Part shown: positions 7,963 through 15,950 of the stretch, piece by piece | Layout of the letters: each line of letters starts with the position of its first letter | Numbering within the stretch: position 1 is the stretch's first letter | DNA from: Alsobacter sp045348435 | GTDB lineage: Bacteria > Pseudomonadota > Alphaproteobacteria > Rhizobiales > Beijerinckiaceae | DNA: 64,000 nt | NCBI RefSeq assembly: GCF_045348435.1 | Contig: NZ_CP157484.1 | Location: 4,712,001 to 4,776,000, forward strand | Reading direction: 5' to 3' | The notes under the pieces: model-generated | Told to the model about the DNA's origin: nothing | Database searches by the model: none | The model's input: only the letters and a program-made list of their open reading frames with translations | Made by a program: the position numbers and the translations under genes

Positions 7963-9509
7963 CGCGCACGCCGTCGGCGGACTGGCCCAAAGCGTGGGAT
8001 GCGGCCTCGGCTCGGCTCTCCAGCAGCGTCGCGTCTCCGTGGTAGATCGGGGCTCCCGACAGGATGCCCTGGAAGTCCCGCAGCGGCCCGCCGACGGTCA
8101 GGCCGCCTGAGTCCACCCGGAACTCCCGGATCGTGCGTTCGTGGTCGGTGGTGCGGGTCTTGATCACCGAGATCGCCTTGCGCACCTCGCCGCTGGCCTC
8201 GAAGAAGCGCAGCAGCAGAACCGTGTCCGCCAGATAGCTGAGATCCACGTCCGAGCGGATGTCGCCGACGAGGCCATGCTGGCCGAGGATCATGATGGTG
8301 AGCACGTCCTGCTGGCCCAGATAGGACAGAAGCTCGTGCATCTGCAGGGTCAGGTGCCGGTCTTCCGGCATGGCCTGCAGATAGGCGTTGAGGCTGTCCA
8401 CCACCACGACCTTGGCCCGGTCGCGCTCCACCGCCGTGCGCACCGCGACCGCGAACTCGCCGGGCGAGAGCTCCGCCGGGTCGATCTGCCGGATATTGAG
8501 CTGCCCGTTCTGCACGAAGGGGGCGAGGTCCATCCCCAGCGCGGCGGAGCGCAGCAGCAGCGTCGGCAGCCGCTCGTCAAAGAGGAAGAACGCGGCGTTC
8601 TGGCCCTTTTGCAGCGCCGACAGCATGCAGCGCACCGCCGTGGTGGTCTTGCCCACGCCGGCGGGTCCGCTCAGCAGCGTCGTGGTGCCGGGCACGAGCC
8701 CTCCCCCCAGCAGCGCGTCGAGCCCCGTCACCGTGGTGGCCAGCACCTCGGACGGCGCCCCGCCGGGATGTTCGGCCGCGATCAGGCGCGGATAGACGCA
8801 AAGCCCGCCCGTGATGATCGACATGTCGTGATAGCCGCCGCTGTACTGCACGCCGCGCATCTTGACGATGCGCAGGCGCCGCCGTTCCGCGCCGAAGCCG
8901 GTGGCGGACTGGTCCAGCGAGATCACCCCGTGGGCGATGCTGTGCAGCTGCAGGTCGCCGGGTTCGGACGTGCGGTCGTCCAGCACCAGCACGGTGCAGG
9001 CCTTGTTGGCGAAGAAGTGCTTGAGCGCCAGGATCTGGCGGCGATAGCGCAACGGGTTCTGGGCCAGGAGCCTCAGCTCGGAGAGGCTGTCCAGCACGAC
9101 CCTGCGGGGCTTCAGGGCCTCCACCCGCTCCATGACGCCCCGAACCGTCTCGCCGAGCTCCACGTCCGACGGATGCAGGAGGGTCTGCTCGCGCTCCGGG
9201 TCCAGACCAGCTTCCGGCACGAGTTCGAACAGGTCGAGATCGTCGAGGCTCCAGCCATGCGTCTCCGCCACTGCCCGCAACTCGGGCGCGGTCTCCGACA
9301 GCGTGATGTAGAGGCCGTTCTCGCCGACCTGTTCGCCCGCGAGCAGGAACTGCAAAGCGAGGGTGGTCTTTCCGGTCCCGGGCGTTCCCTCGACCAGATA
9401 CATGCGATGCGGCGTGATCCCGCCGCCGAGGATGGCGTCCAGCCCGTCGACGCCCGTGGTGGTGCGTGGCGCGGGAGTGAAAGGTCGGGCGGTGTCTTGT
9501 GACGTCACG
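7955..9509 (-). CDS. Two-domain KaiC-like RecA-fold ATPase
   Basis: Two tandem KaiC/RadA-type ATPase domains. Domain 1 (about 15-245) has Walker A EGTPGTGKTTLALQ, paired catalytic-Glu region TLSETAPEL and Walker B RRVVLDSLSEL. Domain 2 (about 265-490) has Walker A SGPAGVGKTTTAV, FLFDER and VVVVDSLNAYL. GTG at 9509 (or 9515) is preferred because the region upstream codes a low-complexity Arg-rich stretch and homology-like sequence begins only at TTGVDGLDAILGGG. Length is about 517 residues, near cyanobacterial KaiC, but no KaiA or KaiB gene is adjacent and the KaiC phosphorylation segment is not recognisable. Probably an ATP-driven signalling module with the downstream kinase. Confidence 0.88.
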
Positions 9510-9680
9510 AGCACGGGGTCCTGGGCGGGGAGAAGCCCGAGCGGGCCGGCGCGGCGGCTACGAAACCGAACGCGCCCAGATCGCCCCAAGCTGTCAGGCC
9601 GCCGAAAGCTTGGCGTCTGCTGACAACGGCAACGCGGCCCGTGTACTCTGGTTCCCACCGCGTCGGCGCCGGCTGGCGGA

Positions 9681-10526
9681 TCAGTAGAGCCTTGGGCGGA
9701 TGTCGGCCGCGATCCGCGTCAGGATGGCCAGGTGCCTCGGGCGTCCATCCTCCACCAGCAGCGAGGTCAGGCCGGAGATGCTCAGCGCGCCGACGAGCCG
9801 GCCGTCGCGGTTCATCAGCGGCGCGCCCAGGCCCGTGATGCCGATGAAGAAATCGTCGATCGCCAGCGCATAGCCGTCGCGCCGGATCGCCTCCGCTTCG
9901 CGGGCGAGGGCGGCCGGATCGGTCTGGCTGGCGGGCGTCCTGGCCGGCAGCGGCCGGCTGAGCGCAACGCGCCGCTCCTCCTCGGACAGGAAAGCGAGCA
10001 GCGCCCGCGGCCCGCCCCCGCAATTGAGCGCCGTGCGCGCGCCCACCGAGAACCAGCTCACGTCCACATGCGGAGCCTGCGCCCTGACGCGGTCGACGCA
10101 GAGCGCCATGCCGTCGTGATACGTCCACAGAAAGGACGTGGCGCCCGCTTCCTCGGCGATCGTGCTCAGGAAGGGCGCGACCGTCTCGCGCAGGTCGCGG
10201 CCGCGGTCGACCACCGATGCGAGCTCCAGCACGCCGACAGCCAGCGCATAGGCGCCCGCGTCGGGGTCGTGCTCCACCAGTCCGCCGAGCTGGAGCGTAT
10301 GCAGCAGGCGCCGGGTCGTGCCCGCGTCGAGCCCCGCCGCGCGGGCGAGTTCGGTCAGGCTCTGGCGCGGGCGCGCCGCCGTGAACGCCTTGAGGAGCGC
10401 GACCCCGCGCTCCAACGCGCGCACGACGGGCACGCCGGGCTTTGCAGGAACGCGGCTGGCTGCGATCTTGCTAGAACCGTCCGCCTGAGAGGATCGAAAC
10501 GTCGCCACCAGCCGCCTGTTTGTCAC
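9681..10526 (-). CDS. IclR-family transcriptional regulator
   Basis: 281 residues from a GTG at 10526: winged helix about 30-90 (VVRALERGVALLKAF, SLTELARAAGLDAGTTRRLL) and an IclR effector domain about 100-275 (ALCVDRVRAQ, LAIDDFFIGITGLGAPLMNRDG). The open frame continues far upstream but that part is antisense to the transporter gene and has no family resemblance. The GTG sits inside a double palindromic operator, so the regulator probably represses itself and the divergent ABC transporter operon. The effector is unknown; by position it should be the transported compound or its breakdown product. Confidence 0.9.
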   Translation of the reverse strand: MTNRRLVATFRSSQADGSSKIAASRVPAKPGVPVVRALERGVALLKAFTAARPRQSLTELARAAGLDAGTTRRLLHTLQLGGLVEHDPDAGAYALAVGVLELASVVDRGRDLRETVAPFLSTIAEEAGATSFLWTYHDGMALCVDRVRAQAPHVDVSWFSVGARTALNCGGGPRALLAFLSEEERRVALSRPLPARTPASQTDPAALAREAEAIRRDGYALAIDDFFIGITGLGAPLMNRDGRLVGALSISGLTSLLVEDGRPRHLAILTRIAADIRPRLY

Positions 10527-10556
10527 GCCATGACAATGCTTGTCACTGTTTGACAG
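10520..10556. promoter_or_regulatory. Two tandem 20-bp-spaced palindromic operator sites between IclR gene and ABC operon
   Basis: Half-sites TTGTCA (10520-10525), TGACAA (10531-10536), TTGTCA (10540-10545) and TGACAG (10551-10556) form two copies of TTGTCA-N5-TGACA(A/G) offset by exactly 20 bp. The middle pair also forms TGACAA-TGC-TTGTCA. The array covers the GTG start of the IclR gene and lies about 70 bp before the start of the transporter operon, as expected for the IclR-type regulator binding as tandem dimers on one DNA face. Confidence 0.6.
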
Positions 10557-10622
10557 CCCACGCAACGGTTGCATAGTCTCGAAAAGGTCGCGGGTCGCCG
10601 GGGCCGCGTTGGAGGGATCACG

Positions 10623-12188
10623 ATGCTCGGATTGCGGATCACCACGGCTGTCGCATTCGCAGCGGCGCTCGGTTGGGCCGGCGGCGGCGCGGCGGCGCAG
10701 ACTCCCAAGAAGGGCGGCGTCGCCCAGGTGATCGTCACCCCCGAGCCGCCGATGCTGATGCAGGGCCTGAACCAGACCGGCCCCACCAACATGATCGCCG
10801 GCAACATCTACGAGTCGATGCTGCGCTTCGACGACAAGCTCCAGCCCATGCCGTCGCTGGCCAAGAGCTGGAAGGTGTCGGAGGATTCCAAGGTCTTCAC
10901 ATTCACGCTGCAGGACGACGTGAAGTGGCATGACGGCAAGCCGTTCTCGGCCGACGACGTGGTGTTCACGCTCGACAAGTTCCTGCGCGAGGTGCACCCG
11001 CGCTGGCGTCCCATCGTCAACAACCAGGTCGAGAAGATCGAGAAGACCGACGACAAGACCATCGTGATCACGATGAAGCAGCCCTTCGGCCCGCTGCTCT
11101 TCGCCATGGAGGTCGCTTCCGCGCCGATCATCCCGAAGCACCTCTACGAGGGCACGGACTACAAGAACAATCCGAACAACAACACGCCCATCGGCACCGG
11201 CCCGTTCAAGTTCAAGGAATGGAAGAAGGGCTCCTACATCCAGCTGGTCCGCAACCCTGACTACTATTTGAAGGACAAGCCGGCGCTGGACGAGGTCTAC
11301 TACCAGTTCATCCCGGACGCTGCGGCCCGCGCGGTCGCTTACGAGACCGGCAAGGTCGACGTGCTCACCGGCGGCGCGGTGGACATCTTCGACGTGCCGC
11401 GCCTGGCCAAGCTGCCCAACACCTGCATGACCACCAAGGGCTGGGAGATGTTCGCCCCCCATGCGTGGATCACCCCCAACGTGCGCAACGGCATCCTGGG
11501 CAGCAAGGAATTCCGCCAGGCGATGATGTACGCCATCGACCGGGACTTCGGGAAAGACGTCGTCTGGAACGGCTTCGGCAAGATCCCGACCGGGCCTATC
11601 TCGTCCAAGACCAAGTTCTACTCGGATAACGTGAAGAAGTACTCCTACGACCCGAAGAAGGCGAAGGAGCTCGTCAAGGCGTCCGGCTACAAGGGCGAGA
11701 CCATCAAGTTCCTCGGCCTGCCCTATGGCGAGACGTGGACGCGCTGGGCCGAGGCCATCAAGCAGAACTTCGCCGATGTCGGCATCAACATGGAGATTGT
11801 GACGACGGACGTCCCCGGCTGGGTGCAGAAGACCAGCAACTGGGACTTCGACCTCACCTTCAACTTCCTCTACCAGCTCGGCGACCCGGCCATCGGCGTA
11901 AGCCGCTCCTACGTGTCGGGCAACATCGCCAAGGGCAACCCGTTCGGCAATGTGGGCGGCTACTCCAACCCCGAGGCAGACAAGCTCTTCGCCGACGCCG
12001 CCGTCGCGCCGACGCCCGAGAAGCGCCAGGAGCTCTACACCAAGGTGCAGCAAGTGCTGGCCGAGGAGCTGCCGGTGCTGTGGCTGCTCGAGCTTGAGTA
12101 CCCGACCATCTACCGCTGCAACATCAAGAACCTGGTCACCACCGGCATTGGCGTGAACGACGGCTTCCGCGACGCCTGGAAGGAGTAG
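10623..12188 (+). CDS. ABC transporter periplasmic substrate-binding protein, peptide/nickel family (SBP_bac_5)
   Basis: 521 residues. Start at 10623 is chosen because GGAGGG lies 7 bases upstream and a clean signal peptide follows (MLGLRITTAVAFAAALGWAG, cut near AAAQ). Family 5 features: NMIAGNIYESMLRFDDKL, LAKSWKVSEDSKVFTFTL and VKWHDGKPFSADDVVFTLDK in the N-lobe, and KEFRQAMMYAIDRD in the C-lobe. It delivers a peptide-like or otherwise large polar ligand to the permeases encoded next. A 116-bp palindromic element separates it from them and may help keep the binding protein in excess. Confidence 0.95.
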   Translation: MLGLRITTAVAFAAALGWAGGGAAAQTPKKGGVAQVIVTPEPPMLMQGLNQTGPTNMIAGNIYESMLRFDDKLQPMPSLAKSWKVSEDSKVFTFTLQDDVKWHDGKPFSADDVVFTLDKFLREVHPRWRPIVNNQVEKIEKTDDKTIVITMKQPFGPLLFAMEVASAPIIPKHLYEGTDYKNNPNNNTPIGTGPFKFKEWKKGSYIQLVRNPDYYLKDKPALDEVYYQFIPDAAARAVAYETGKVDVLTGGAVDIFDVPRLAKLPNTCMTTKGWEMFAPHAWITPNVRNGILGSKEFRQAMMYAIDRDFGKDVVWNGFGKIPTGPISSKTKFYSDNVKKYSYDPKKAKELVKASGYKGETIKFLGLPYGETWTRWAEAIKQNFADVGINMEIVTTDVPGWVQKTSNWDFDLTFNFLYQLGDPAIGVSRSYVSGNIAKGNPFGNVGGYSNPEADKLFADAAVAPTPEKRQELYTKVQQVLAEELPVLWLLELEYPTIYRCNIKNLVTTGIGVNDGFRDAWKE

Positions 12189-12247
12189 GGGGCCAGCTCT
12201 CTCCCGCGCAGCGGGGGATCGTGCGTCTGGACGTTGCAAGAAGGAGG

Positions 12248-12363
12248 CTCCGTCATCCCCGGCGCGCCGAAGGCGCGGGAAGGGGATCCAGCGGAGCGGC
12301 GCAGAAAGAGTCTGGATCCCCTTCCCCTCCACGGCTTCGCCGCTCCGGCCGGGGATGACGGAG
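12248..12363. repeat. Palindromic intergenic element (REP/RPE-like)
   Basis: Outer arms CTCCGTCATCCCCGG (12248-12262) and its exact complement (12349-12363), plus inner arms AAGGGGATCCA (12280-12290) and TGGATCCCCTT (12313-12323). The middle holds a further imperfect GC-rich stem. In RNA the whole 116 bp would fold into one long hairpin between the binding-protein and permease genes. The sequence type resembles abundant repeated palindromes of Hyphomicrobiales genomes. Confidence 0.7.
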
Positions 12364-12383
12364 AGGACAAGGATGTTTGATTG

Positions 12384-13358
12384 ATGGGCATGGCCCGGTT
12401 CCTGGCGTCGCGATTGCTGAAGGGCGTCGTCGTGCTCTTCGCCATCGCGGTGCTGAACTTCTTTCTTATCCGCGCCGCGCCGGGCGATCCCGCGGCCGTG
12501 ATGGCGGGCGAGGCCGGCGCCGCGGATGCGCAGTTCCTGCAGCAGCTACGCGAGCAGTTCGGGCTCGATCGCTCCATTCCTTATCAACTGGGCGTCTACC
12601 TGAAAGGCTACGCCACGCTCGACCTAGGCTACAGCTATCGCCAGCAGCGCAGCGTCGCGGCCGTGGTCGGGGAGCGCCTGCCCGCCACGCTGCTGCTCAC
12701 GGGCGCGGCCTTCATCATCTCGCTGGCGCTCGGCAGCCTGCTCGGCATCCTGGCTGCGGCGCGCGCCGGGCGGTGGTCGGACAGCCTGATCACCACGGCC
12801 GCGCTGGTGTTCTACGCCACGCCGCTGTTCTGGATCGCGCTGATGAGCCAGATTGTGTTTGCGCTGAAGCTCGGCTGGGTGCCCAATGTGGGCTACGAGA
12901 CCATCGGTGCCCACTACACGGGCGTCCAGCGCGCGCTCGACATCGCCAGCCATCTTGTTCTGCCGGCGCTGACACTGGGGCTGTTCTTCACCGCCCTCTA
13001 CGCCCGCATGATGCGCGCCAGCATGCTGGAGATCGCCGGGGCGGACTTCATCAAGACGGCCCGCGCCAAGGGGCTGCGCCCCTCCGTGATCACGCGCCGG
13101 CACATTGCCCGCAACGCCATTCTGCCGATCGTGACGCTCGCCGGCCTGCAGGCCGGGCAACTCGTCGGCGGCGCGGTGCTGACCGAAACGGTGTTCGCCT
13201 GGCCGGGCATCGGCCGGCTGATGTTCGAGGCTCTGGTGCAGCGCGACTACGCGGTGCTGCTCGGCGTCTTTTTTGTCTGCTCCGCCATGGTGGTGCTGTT
13301 CAACATCGTGACGGACCTCGTCTACCGGGTCGCCGACCCGCGCATCGAGGCCGCCTGA
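12384..13358 (+). CDS. ABC transporter permease, DppB-type
   Basis: 324 residues, six predicted membrane helices, starting with MARFLASRLLKGVVVLFAIAV. DppB/OppB features: FLIRAAPGDPA near residue 35 and the EAA loop near DFIKTARAKGLRPSVI. C-terminal VLTETVFAWPGIGRL is characteristic of peptide-type permeases. Its TGA overlaps the ATG of the next permease (TGATG), so the two half-channels are co-translated. Confidence 0.95.
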   Translation: MGMARFLASRLLKGVVVLFAIAVLNFFLIRAAPGDPAAVMAGEAGAADAQFLQQLREQFGLDRSIPYQLGVYLKGYATLDLGYSYRQQRSVAAVVGERLPATLLLTGAAFIISLALGSLLGILAAARAGRWSDSLITTAALVFYATPLFWIALMSQIVFALKLGWVPNVGYETIGAHYTGVQRALDIASHLVLPALTLGLFFTALYARMMRASMLEIAGADFIKTARAKGLRPSVITRRHIARNAILPIVTLAGLQAGQLVGGAVLTETVFAWPGIGRLMFEALVQRDYAVLLGVFFVCSAMVVLFNIVTDLVYRVADPRIEAA

Positions 13359-14194
13359 TGGGCTTCCTGTCGCGGTTCGCCGCCAACAAGGGCGCGCTGG
13401 TCGGCCTCGTTCTGCTGATCGCGCTGCTCGCGTTCGCGGTGCTCGGCCCCTGGCTCTACCCTACCTCGCCCTGGCGCATGGTGGCGCGGCCCTTCACTGC
13501 GCCCTTCGTCACCGACCGCTTCCTCCTTGGCACCGACACGCTCGGCCGCGACGTTGCGGCCGGGCTCGTCCACGGCGCCCGGATCTCCATCCTGATCGGG
13601 TTCGTGTCCACCCTTGTGGCGCTCCTCATCGGCGTGCCGCTGGGCGCGCTCGCCGGCTATTTCGGCGGCTGGATCGACGACGCGCTGATGCGCATCACAG
13701 AGTTCTTCCAGACCATCCCGAGCTTCGCGCTCGCCATCGTTCTCGTCGCCGTCCTGCAGCCTTCGATCTACTCCATCGTGCTCGCCATCGGCATCGTCAG
13801 CTGGCCACCGGTGGCCCGCCTCGTGCGCGGCGAGGTGCTGTCGCTGCGCACGCGCGAATACGTCCAGGCCGCCATCACGGTCGGGCAATCGACGCCGCGC
13901 ATCATCTTCAGCCAGGTGCTGCCCAACACGGTCGCGCCCATCATCGTGATGGCGTCCCTGATGGTGGCGAGCGCCATCCTGCTGGAATCCTCCCTTTCCT
14001 TTCTGGGCCTCGGCGATCCAAACCTGATGACTTGGGGCTACATGGTGGGCGCCGGCCGCACGCGCCTGATGGACGCGTGGTGGATCAGCTTCTTCCCCGG
14101 CGTGGCGATCTTCCTCACGGTGCTGGCGCTCAACCTCGTCGGCGAGGGCCTGAACGACGCGCTGAACCCGCGCCTGTCGCGAGGCCGCGAGTGA
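13358..14194 (+). CDS. ABC transporter permease, DppC-type
   Basis: 278 residues with the DppC features LLGTDTLGRDVAAGLVHGAR, the EAA loop around RTREYVQAAITVGQSTPRII, and the C-terminal LLESSLSFLGLGDPN and GYMVGAG. Six membrane helices are expected. The start overlaps the stop of the preceding permease and its own TGA overlaps the GTG of the ATPase gene, so transporter subunits are made from one coupled reading unit. Confidence 0.95.
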   Translation: MGFLSRFAANKGALVGLVLLIALLAFAVLGPWLYPTSPWRMVARPFTAPFVTDRFLLGTDTLGRDVAAGLVHGARISILIGFVSTLVALLIGVPLGALAGYFGGWIDDALMRITEFFQTIPSFALAIVLVAVLQPSIYSIVLAIGIVSWPPVARLVRGEVLSLRTREYVQAAITVGQSTPRIIFSQVLPNTVAPIIVMASLMVASAILLESSLSFLGLGDPNLMTWGYMVGAGRTRLMDAWWISFFPGVAIFLTVLALNLVGEGLNDALNPRLSRGRE

Positions 14195-15804
14195 GCCAGC
14201 GCCCCGTTCTCGATATCCGCAACCTCACGCTGGCCCTGCCCGCTTTGGCGGACCGCCCGTACGCCGTGAGCGGCCTCGACCTCGCCATCGCGCCCGGCGA
14301 GCTGCTGTGCGTCGTCGGCGAGTCCGGGTCCGGCAAGTCCATGGCGGCGCATGCCGTGATGGGGCTCTTGCCCCGGGCCGTGAAGCCGGTCGCCGGCCAA
14401 GTGCTCCTGAACGGGCGCGACCTCCTGGCGCTGGACGACGTCGCCATGCGGGACGTCCGCGGGCGGGAGGTCGGCATGATCTTCCAGGAGCCCATGACGT
14501 CGCTGAACCCCGTCATGAGGGTCGGGGACCAGATCGCCGAAACGCTCGAGGCGCACCGCATCGGCGACGGCGCGAGCCGGATGCGACGCGCCGTCGACCT
14601 CATGACGGAGGTCGGCCTGCCCGACCCCGCCCGCATGGCCCGCGCATTCCCGCATCAGCTGTCCGGCGGGCAACGCCAGCGCGTGATGATCGCCATGGCG
14701 CTGGCGCTCCAGCCGAAGCTGTTGATCGCCGACGAACCCACGACCGCGCTCGATGTCACCACGCAGGCGCAGATCCTGAAATTGATCGATGCGCTCCGCC
14801 GCGACCACGGCACGGCCGTGTTGTTCATTACCCATGATTTCGGCGTCGTCGCCGAGATCGCGGACCGGATCGCGGTGCTGCAGCATGGCGTGATCGTGGA
14901 GCAAGGCCCCGCCGACGCCGTGCTGGGCGATCCCCGGCACGACTACACCAGGCGCCTTCTCGCGGCCGTGCCGTCGCTGACGCCGCCTCCTCCCCGGCCC
15001 CGCGCCGAAGGCGAACCCGTCCTGTCGGTGAAGGGCCTGGGCAAGATCTACCAACGGCGCAGCCTGTTCGGCGCGGGGCGGGTCGTGCAGGCGGCGTCGG
15101 ACGTCTCGTTCTCGATCGCGCGCGGCGAGACGCTCGGGCTGGTGGGCGAGTCGGGCTCCGGCAAGTCCACGGTGGGCCGCTGCTGCATGCGGCTGATCGA
15201 GCCCGACGCCGGCCAGATCCGCATCGACGAGCTCGACATCACGGCCCTGTCGGCGCGCGCCTTCCGGCCGCACCGCAAGCGCATCCAGATGGTGTTCCAG
15301 GACCCGTTCGCGTCGCTCAACCCGCGCCGCACCGTGGGGCGCATCATCGCCGAGGGCCCGGTCGCGCAGGGCGTCGATCCGCCGGCCGCCCTGGAGCGCG
15401 CCCGCGAATTGCTGGACCTCGTAGGCCTGACGCCCGGGGCGATCGATCGATACCCGCACGAGTTTTCGGGCGGTCAGCGCCAGCGTATCGGCATCGCCCG
15501 GGCGCTGGCGCTCGACCCCGAGATCCTGGTCGCCGACGAGGCGGTCTCGGCGCTCGACGTCTCCGTGCAGGCGCAGATCCTCGATCTCATCCAGGACCTG
15601 CAGAAGCGGCTCGGCCTCGCCATCCTGTTCGTCACCCATGACCTGCGCGTCGCCGCCCAGATCTGCGACCGGATCGCCGTGATGCAGCGCGGCGAGATCG
15701 TCGAGATGGGCGACACCGCCACGCTCTTCGCCGCGCCGAAGCACCCCTACACGCAGCAACTCCTCGCTGCCGTTCCAGGCGCGCGCCGTCTGAAGGCGAC
15801 GTGA
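14191..15804 (+). CDS. Peptide-type ABC transporter ATPase, two nucleotide-binding domains fused
   Basis: 537 residues from a GTG overlapping the permease stop. NBD1 (about 1-265): Walker A GESGSGKSMAAHA, signature LSGGQRQRVMIAMAL, Walker B LLIADEPTTALD. Its oligopeptide-type C-terminal extension reads DYTRRLLAAVPSL. NBD2 (about 275-530): Walker A GESGSGKSTVGRC, signature FSGGQRQRIGIARAL, Walker B ILVADEAVSALD. This corresponds to DppD and DppF fused in one chain, as in GsiA-type importers. Both domains look catalytically intact; in NBD2 the usual DEP is DEA. Confidence 0.95.
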   Translation: MSQRPVLDIRNLTLALPALADRPYAVSGLDLAIAPGELLCVVGESGSGKSMAAHAVMGLLPRAVKPVAGQVLLNGRDLLALDDVAMRDVRGREVGMIFQEPMTSLNPVMRVGDQIAETLEAHRIGDGASRMRRAVDLMTEVGLPDPARMARAFPHQLSGGQRQRVMIAMALALQPKLLIADEPTTALDVTTQAQILKLIDALRRDHGTAVLFITHDFGVVAEIADRIAVLQHGVIVEQGPADAVLGDPRHDYTRRLLAAVPSLTPPPPRPRAEGEPVLSVKGLGKIYQRRSLFGAGRVVQAASDVSFSIARGETLGLVGESGSGKSTVGRCCMRLIEPDAGQIRIDELDITALSARAFRPHRKRIQMVFQDPFASLNPRRTVGRIIAEGPVAQGVDPPAALERARELLDLVGLTPGAIDRYPHEFSGGQRQRIGIARALALDPEILVADEAVSALDVSVQAQILDLIQDLQKRLGLAILFVTHDLRVAAQICDRIAVMQRGEIVEMGDTATLFAAPKHPYTQQLLAAVPGARRLKAT

Positions 15805-15828
15805 GGATGCCGATCGAATCGAGACAAG

Positions 15829-15926
15829 ACTCGTCGTCAGTGCAAGCAGAGCGAAGCAATCCAGACATGGGGCTCAGCCCCGGTTTCTGGATTGCTTCGT
15901 CGCTCCGCTCCTCGCAAGACGAAGAG
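15829..15926. repeat. Palindromic intergenic element of the GAAGCAATCCAG type
   Basis: Arms CGAAGCAATCCAGA (15852-15865) and TCTGGATTGCTTCG (15886-15899) are perfectly complementary over 14 bp and enclose a nested hairpin GGGGC-TCA-GCCCC. Outer flanks (TCGTC.. and ..GACGA) pair imperfectly. This resembles a family of dispersed palindromes frequent in alphaproteobacterial genomes. It lies between the ATPase gene and the M20 gene; the start codon of the latter lies just beyond it. Confidence 0.75.
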
Positions 15927-15950
15927 GCAACGGTTGAAGAGGACAAACCT

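Noticed and set aside
6301..9509. A cyanobacteria-like circadian oscillator
   Set aside because: Only a KaiC-like ATPase is present; no kaiA or kaiB nearby and no recognisable KaiC phosphorylation segment, so a clock is not supported.
10527..12332. Long open minus-strand frame continuing upstream of the IclR gene
   Set aside because: Antisense to a clear substrate-binding-protein gene, low-complexity Arg/Gly/Val/His composition and no domain; an effect of high GC content.
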